7,888 nucleotides of DNA from the NCBI GenBank assembly GCA_903905285.1, contig CAIVFQ010000085.1, positions 1-7,888 of the forward strand. Reading direction: 5' to 3'. Under the pieces are notes generated by a model, which saw only the letters and a list, made by a program, of their open reading frames with translations, ran no database searches and was not told the DNA's origin. The stretch's first letter is position 1. Every line of letters begins with the position of its first letter. Shown piece after piece: positions 5,590 through 7,888 of the stretch. Source of the DNA: an uncultured Alphaproteobacteria bacterium (GTDB taxonomy: Bacteria > Pseudomonadota > Alphaproteobacteria > Paracaedibacterales > CAIULA01). The position numbers and the translations under genes were made by a program.

Positions 5590-6381
5590 TTAAGGAGAAT
5601 AAACTGTAACGTCTTTCAGGCTAACCTTTGTTTTAAAGGTTTCTTCACCGTACGCCATCGACATCTTCATTGACAAAATAATGCCTGACTTCAAAATCGT
5701 TTGAGTCAGTTCGTAATCAGGGTCAATTTCATTACTGCCTGGTTGGAAAAAAGCCATTTGCAAAGACCAGGCCTTGTCCGTATCAATCAGATGTTTATCA
5801 TTCAATATAAGATCGGGCTTTAACGGTGTAATGGTTAAATTAACCTCAACCGCTTCCTGATTATCGTTGGTTCCATCAAAAAAAGTCTGATTTGAAAGAT
5901 TAATCGCCCCGCTGGTGACGGTCCTAAGAATTTTATGAAGGTACTGCAATGGGAATAAAGTCCCAGGCGGAAGACTAATCAGGCGAGATTCTGGCTGCTG
6001 ATAAACCGCGGCACCGGGGGCCTGCGCATCAGCTGTCGCGTGTCCGTGCGCACAATCAACGATTTGCTCATTACAAGACGATGTCACCGTAAAGGTGTAA
6101 TATTTTCCATCTTTTGATTCCCAAGAGGCGATAGTAGTACGAAATGTATCGGTGTTACCCGCAAAGGTTTTTACATACACCAGACATCGTTGTTCGAATG
6201 TCCACCCCTCGCCCGTATCGCGAACCTCAATCGTCAGCGTTCCTGTCACATCTTTCACGGGACTTTTTTGCGGATCACTAAGGTTAATACTATATTCAGC
6301 CCGATGGGGAATAACGTTACCCAAGGCACCCGAAAAAGTAATACACAAAAATAAAAGGGATTTTAACACAAAAGATTTCAC
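5590..6381 (-). CDS. EipB-like periplasmic cell-envelope protein (DUF1849)
   Basis: This 263-aa protein resembles EipB/DUF1849, a periplasmic beta-spiral protein needed for envelope integrity in Brucella and restricted mainly to Alphaproteobacteria. It has a signal peptide (K2, K7, hydrophobic core 8-20, probable cleavage ALG|NV after 21). The family opening IPHRAEYSINL (24-34) is followed by VTGTLTIEV (45-53), GWTFEQR (59-65), and SWESKDGKYYTF (86-97), the most typical DUF1849 stretch. SRLISLPPGTLFPLQYLHKIL (132-152) corresponds to the family's L-P-x-G-T-x-F-P-x-x-H segment, and the end (GIILSMKMSMAYG, 233-245) to the usual L-x-M-D-Y-G strand. Mature cysteines are C66, C103 and C110; none is near the C-terminus. 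The start is GTG at 6381, the only suitable start before an in-frame upstream stop, with a poor Shine-Dalgarno. Confidence 0.8.
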   Translation of the reverse strand: MKSFVLKSLLFLCITFSGALGNVIPHRAEYSINLSDPQKSPVKDVTGTLTIEVRDTGEGWTFEQRCLVYVKTFAGNTDTFRTTIASWESKDGKYYTFTVTSSCNEQIVDCAHGHATADAQAPGAAVYQQPESRLISLPPGTLFPLQYLHKILRTVTSGAINLSNQTFFDGTNDNQEAVEVNLTITPLKPDLILNDKHLIDTDKAWSLQMAFFQPGSNEIDPDYELTQTILKSGIILSMKMSMAYGEETFKTKVSLKDVTVYSP

Positions 6382-6408
6382 GAAAATAAGAAAAACACAA
6401 TTAACGAG

Positions 6409-6439
6409 CTTGACTTTAAAACAGGTATTTCTTGACTTT
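6409..6439 (+). repeat. Direct repeat CTTGACTTT, two copies 22 bp apart
   Basis: CTTGACTTT occurs at 6409-6417 and 6431-6439, 22 bp start to start (about two helical turns), upstream of the eipB-like gene (minus) and of the tRNA-tig unit (plus). The second copy overlaps a minus-strand TTGAAA (6442-6437) that could be a -35. The repeats may be activator or repressor sites, or coincidental -35-like sequences. Confidence 0.35.
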
Positions 6440-6481
6440 CAATAAAAGTTTTTATTTTTAAAGAATCCCCTTTCGCCAGGC

Positions 6482-6495
6482 TGACTAAAAAGTCA
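6482..6495. repeat. Inverted repeat TGACT-AAAA-AGTCA
   Basis: This is a perfect 5-bp dyad with a 4-nt A spacer in the gap between divergent genes. Its right arm (AAAGTCA, 6489-6495) is the reverse complement of the TGACTTT word repeated at 6411-6417 and 6433-6439. It is a candidate operator; no T-run follows, so it is not a terminator. Confidence 0.35.
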
Positions 6496-6533
6496 CTCAT
6501 GCAAAAGTACAGGGTTGATCAAAGTCGGTAGAT

Positions 6534-6564
6534 TTGTTATTCCTGAATAAGGTTGTTTTATAAA
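6534..6564 (+). promoter_or_regulatory. Candidate promoter of the tRNA-Leu / tig unit
   Basis: TATAAA (6559-6564) is a good -10 about 10 bp before the tRNA. A -35-like TTGTTA (6534-6539) lies 19 bp upstream, longer than optimal. An alternative is TTGATC (6515-6520) with TATTCC (6538-6543) at 17 bp. Position rather than sequence quality carries the call. Confidence 0.35.
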
Positions 6565-6573
6565 TGACCTAAC

Positions 6574-6658
6574 GCGGGCGTGGTGGAATTGGTAGACACA
6601 CCAGACTTAGGATCTGGCAACGCAAGTTATGGGGGTTCAAGTCCCTCCGCCCGCACCA
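6574..6658 (+). tRNA. tRNA-Leu, anticodon UAG
   Basis: This is an 85-nt class II tRNA. The acceptor stem GCGGGCG (6574-6580) pairs perfectly with CGCCCGC (6648-6654). Discriminator A is 6655, and CCA (6656-6658) is encoded. The D-arm contains GGTAGACAC. The anticodon stem CCAGA/TCTGG (6601-6605/6613-6617) encloses loop CTTAGGA, with anticodon TAG at 6608-6610, decoding CUN leucine codons. The long variable arm (6618-6630) can form AAC/GTT, and the T-loop is TTCAAGT (6636-6642) with a 5-bp stem. All are leucine-tRNA features. Confidence 0.97.
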
Positions 6659-6693
6659 AACAAAGTAGGCACTCTCTCAAGGTATTAAGCAGC

Positions 6694-7869
6694 ATGCATA
6701 TTCAAAACACGGCCACTAATGGATTAAAACAAGAATTCAAAGTCACGGTTCCTTTCAAAAGTATCGAAGAAAAGGTTGTGACCTGGTTGCAAGACAAAGC
6801 CAAATCAGTTCGCTTAGATGGTTTTCGTCCCGGCAAGGCCCCTTTAAATATCGTTCGTCAACGATATGAAGAACATGCCCTACAAGCAATCAGAGAGCAA
6901 TTTGTTCAAACGGGAACGCAGCAAATCTACAAAGAAAATAATGTACGTGTCGCAGGGCAACCTGTTTATGATTTTGGTTCTTTAGATAATGATCAAGATT
7001 TTTCGTTTTCTATTTCCTTTGAGACGCTGCCTTCTTTCGAATTAAAAGAGTTTTCGAAAATTAAATTAGAAACCTTTGATGTCAAGGCAACGCCGGAAGC
7101 AATCAATGAATCTTTGGAACGATTGGCTGAAGGATATAGACAGTCTAAAGAAACTGATAAGACACAGTCAGATCAAGCCGTGGAAATAAATGACGCTTTT
7201 GCAAAAGAGTTTGGGTGCAAAGACTTAGAAGATTTGCGCGAAAAAATCAGCTCAACTTTAAAAAATGACTATGACAGATTGGCAAGATTATATTCCAAGC
7301 GCCATCTGTTAGATGCTTTGGCTGCTGAGTATGATTTCGACTTGCCATCCTTAATGGTCAAAAATGAATTCGACGCTATATGGCAACGCCTAGAGCAAGA
7401 AATGGCTGATGCCAAAGCAAATGGCGAATTGAGCCCTGAAGAAGAAAACAAACCCTTAGTCGAGTATAAAGAAGAATACCAGCAAATTTCTGAACGACGG
7501 GTTCGTTTAGGCCTGGTTGTTGCCGAAGTTGCCAAGAAAAATGGTATTACTCTATCGCCTGAAATGGTTCGCGACTTGATGATTCAAGAAGCTATGCGTT
7601 ATCCAGGACAAGAAAAAGAAGTTGTTAGCTTCTATCGTTCTCATCCGGAAATGATTGAGCAATTGACAGGCCCTGCCATAGAAGACAAAGTCGTTGATTT
7701 TATCATGTCAAAGGCGGCCGTTAAAAAAACCGACATAACCTTCAAAGAACTTCAGAAAAAACTAAAGGGCATTTTACCCCAATACGCTGAAGAGGATGAA
7801 GACGAAAAGCCATCTAAAGCTGAAAAACCTAAGAAAACCAAGAAAAAATCAGAAACTGAGGCAGTGTAA
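6694..7869 (+). CDS. tig: Trigger factor lacking the PPIase domain
   Basis: This is the ribosome-associated chaperone that binds the exit tunnel and shelters nascent chains. The product is 391 aa. The N-terminal ribosome-binding domain (about 1-115) carries the signature GFRPGKAP (43-50). The linker and first helix follow (about 116-150: FELKEFSKIKLETFDV, then ESLERLAEGYRQ). Residues about 150-165 then pass directly into the C-terminal chaperone domain, beginning NDAFAKEFGCKDLEDLREKI (166-185), with arm segments DLPSLMVKNEFDAIW (216-230) and AEVAKKNGITLSPEMVRDLM (277-296). The FKBP-like PPIase domain that normally lies between them (GDxVxxDFxG, LGSGxFIPGFE, AGK motifs; roughly 80-90 residues) is absent. 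A Lys/Glu-rich tail follows from 366. The start is ATG 6694 with AAGG (6679-6682) upstream; the 38 codons open before it are tRNA sequence. Confidence 0.93.
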   Translation: MHIQNTATNGLKQEFKVTVPFKSIEEKVVTWLQDKAKSVRLDGFRPGKAPLNIVRQRYEEHALQAIREQFVQTGTQQIYKENNVRVAGQPVYDFGSLDNDQDFSFSISFETLPSFELKEFSKIKLETFDVKATPEAINESLERLAEGYRQSKETDKTQSDQAVEINDAFAKEFGCKDLEDLREKISSTLKNDYDRLARLYSKRHLLDALAAEYDFDLPSLMVKNEFDAIWQRLEQEMADAKANGELSPEEENKPLVEYKEEYQQISERRVRLGLVVAEVAKKNGITLSPEMVRDLMIQEAMRYPGQEKEVVSFYRSHPEMIEQLTGPAIEDKVVDFIMSKAAVKKTDITFKELQKKLKGILPQYAEEDEDEKPSKAEKPKKTKKKSETEAV

Positions 7870-7888
7870 TGGCAAACTCTTTCAATCC
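7869..7888 (+). CDS. Start of the next gene, probably clpP (partial)
   Basis: An ATG overlaps the final A of the tig stop codon (TAATG), opening a frame MANSFN that runs off the window. In Alphaproteobacteria and many other bacteria, clpP (ATP-dependent protease proteolytic subunit) directly follows tig, and the 1-nt overlap implies translational coupling. Six codons do not identify the product, so the identity rests on synteny. GAGGCAG (7858-7864) is a possible Shine-Dalgarno just upstream. Confidence 0.5.

Noticed and set aside
6432..6460. Plus-strand promoter TTGACT with T-rich -10 near 6453-6460
   Set aside because: The -10 is poor (TATTTT at 15 bp or TTTTTA at 17 bp) and lies over 110 bp from the tRNA. 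A closer candidate exists at 6534-6564.
6580..6693. N-terminal 38-residue extension of trigger factor beginning MVELVDTPDLGSG
   Set aside because: It is the translation of the tRNA-Leu gene read in frame with tig, a well-known annotation artefact. Trigger factor homology begins at ATG 6694.

Overview
The window looks like a chromosomal segment of an AT-rich alphaproteobacterium, most likely a reduced or host-associated lineage such as Holosporales/Paracaedibacter-like bacteria. That placement is inferred from three things. The order tRNA-Leu - tig - (start of a clpP-like ORF) is typical of Alphaproteobacteria. EipB/DUF1849 is an alphaproteobacterial envelope family, and DUF6314 is common in that class. 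Base composition is low-GC. No mobile element, CRISPR array, rRNA or integrase was seen.

Left part (1-1075): the first codons of a coiled-coil-like ORF on the minus strand lie almost back to back with an unrecognised 185-aa protein (79-636) that has a helix-turn-helix-like C-terminus. A convergent MazG-fold (COG4997-type) nucleotide pyrophosphohydrolase follows (671-1075, minus).

Centre (1188-4441): five plus-strand genes are packed with gaps or overlaps of a few bases, behind a consensus -10 box (TATAAT). They encode a Vat/XAT-type hexapeptide acetyltransferase, a DUF167/YggU protein, an APH-like phosphotransferase, a GrpB(UPF0157)-GNAT fusion and a DUF6314 protein. Three of the five belong to superfamilies that modify small molecules by acetyl, phosphoryl or (by fold) nucleotidyl transfer. 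The set looks like a compact small-molecule-modification operon whose substrate is unknown.

Right-centre (4514-6381): a secreted orphan protein has its own good sigma70-like promoter and an in-frame 18-bp tandem repeat at its C-terminus. It converges, across a GC-rich hairpin terminator, on an EipB-like periplasmic protein (minus strand) that seems to lack the disulfide cysteines described for Brucella EipB.

Right end (6382-7888): a regulatory-looking intergenic region with repeated TGACTTT/AAAGTCA words is followed by tRNA-Leu(UAG) and tig. The trigger factor has clear ribosome-binding and chaperone domains but no PPIase (FKBP-like) domain between them. The next ORF, probably clpP, starts on the last base of the tig stop codon.

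The strongest candidates for a second look are the PPIase-less trigger factor, the five-gene modification operon with its GrpB-GNAT fusion, and the repeat-tailed secreted orphan.
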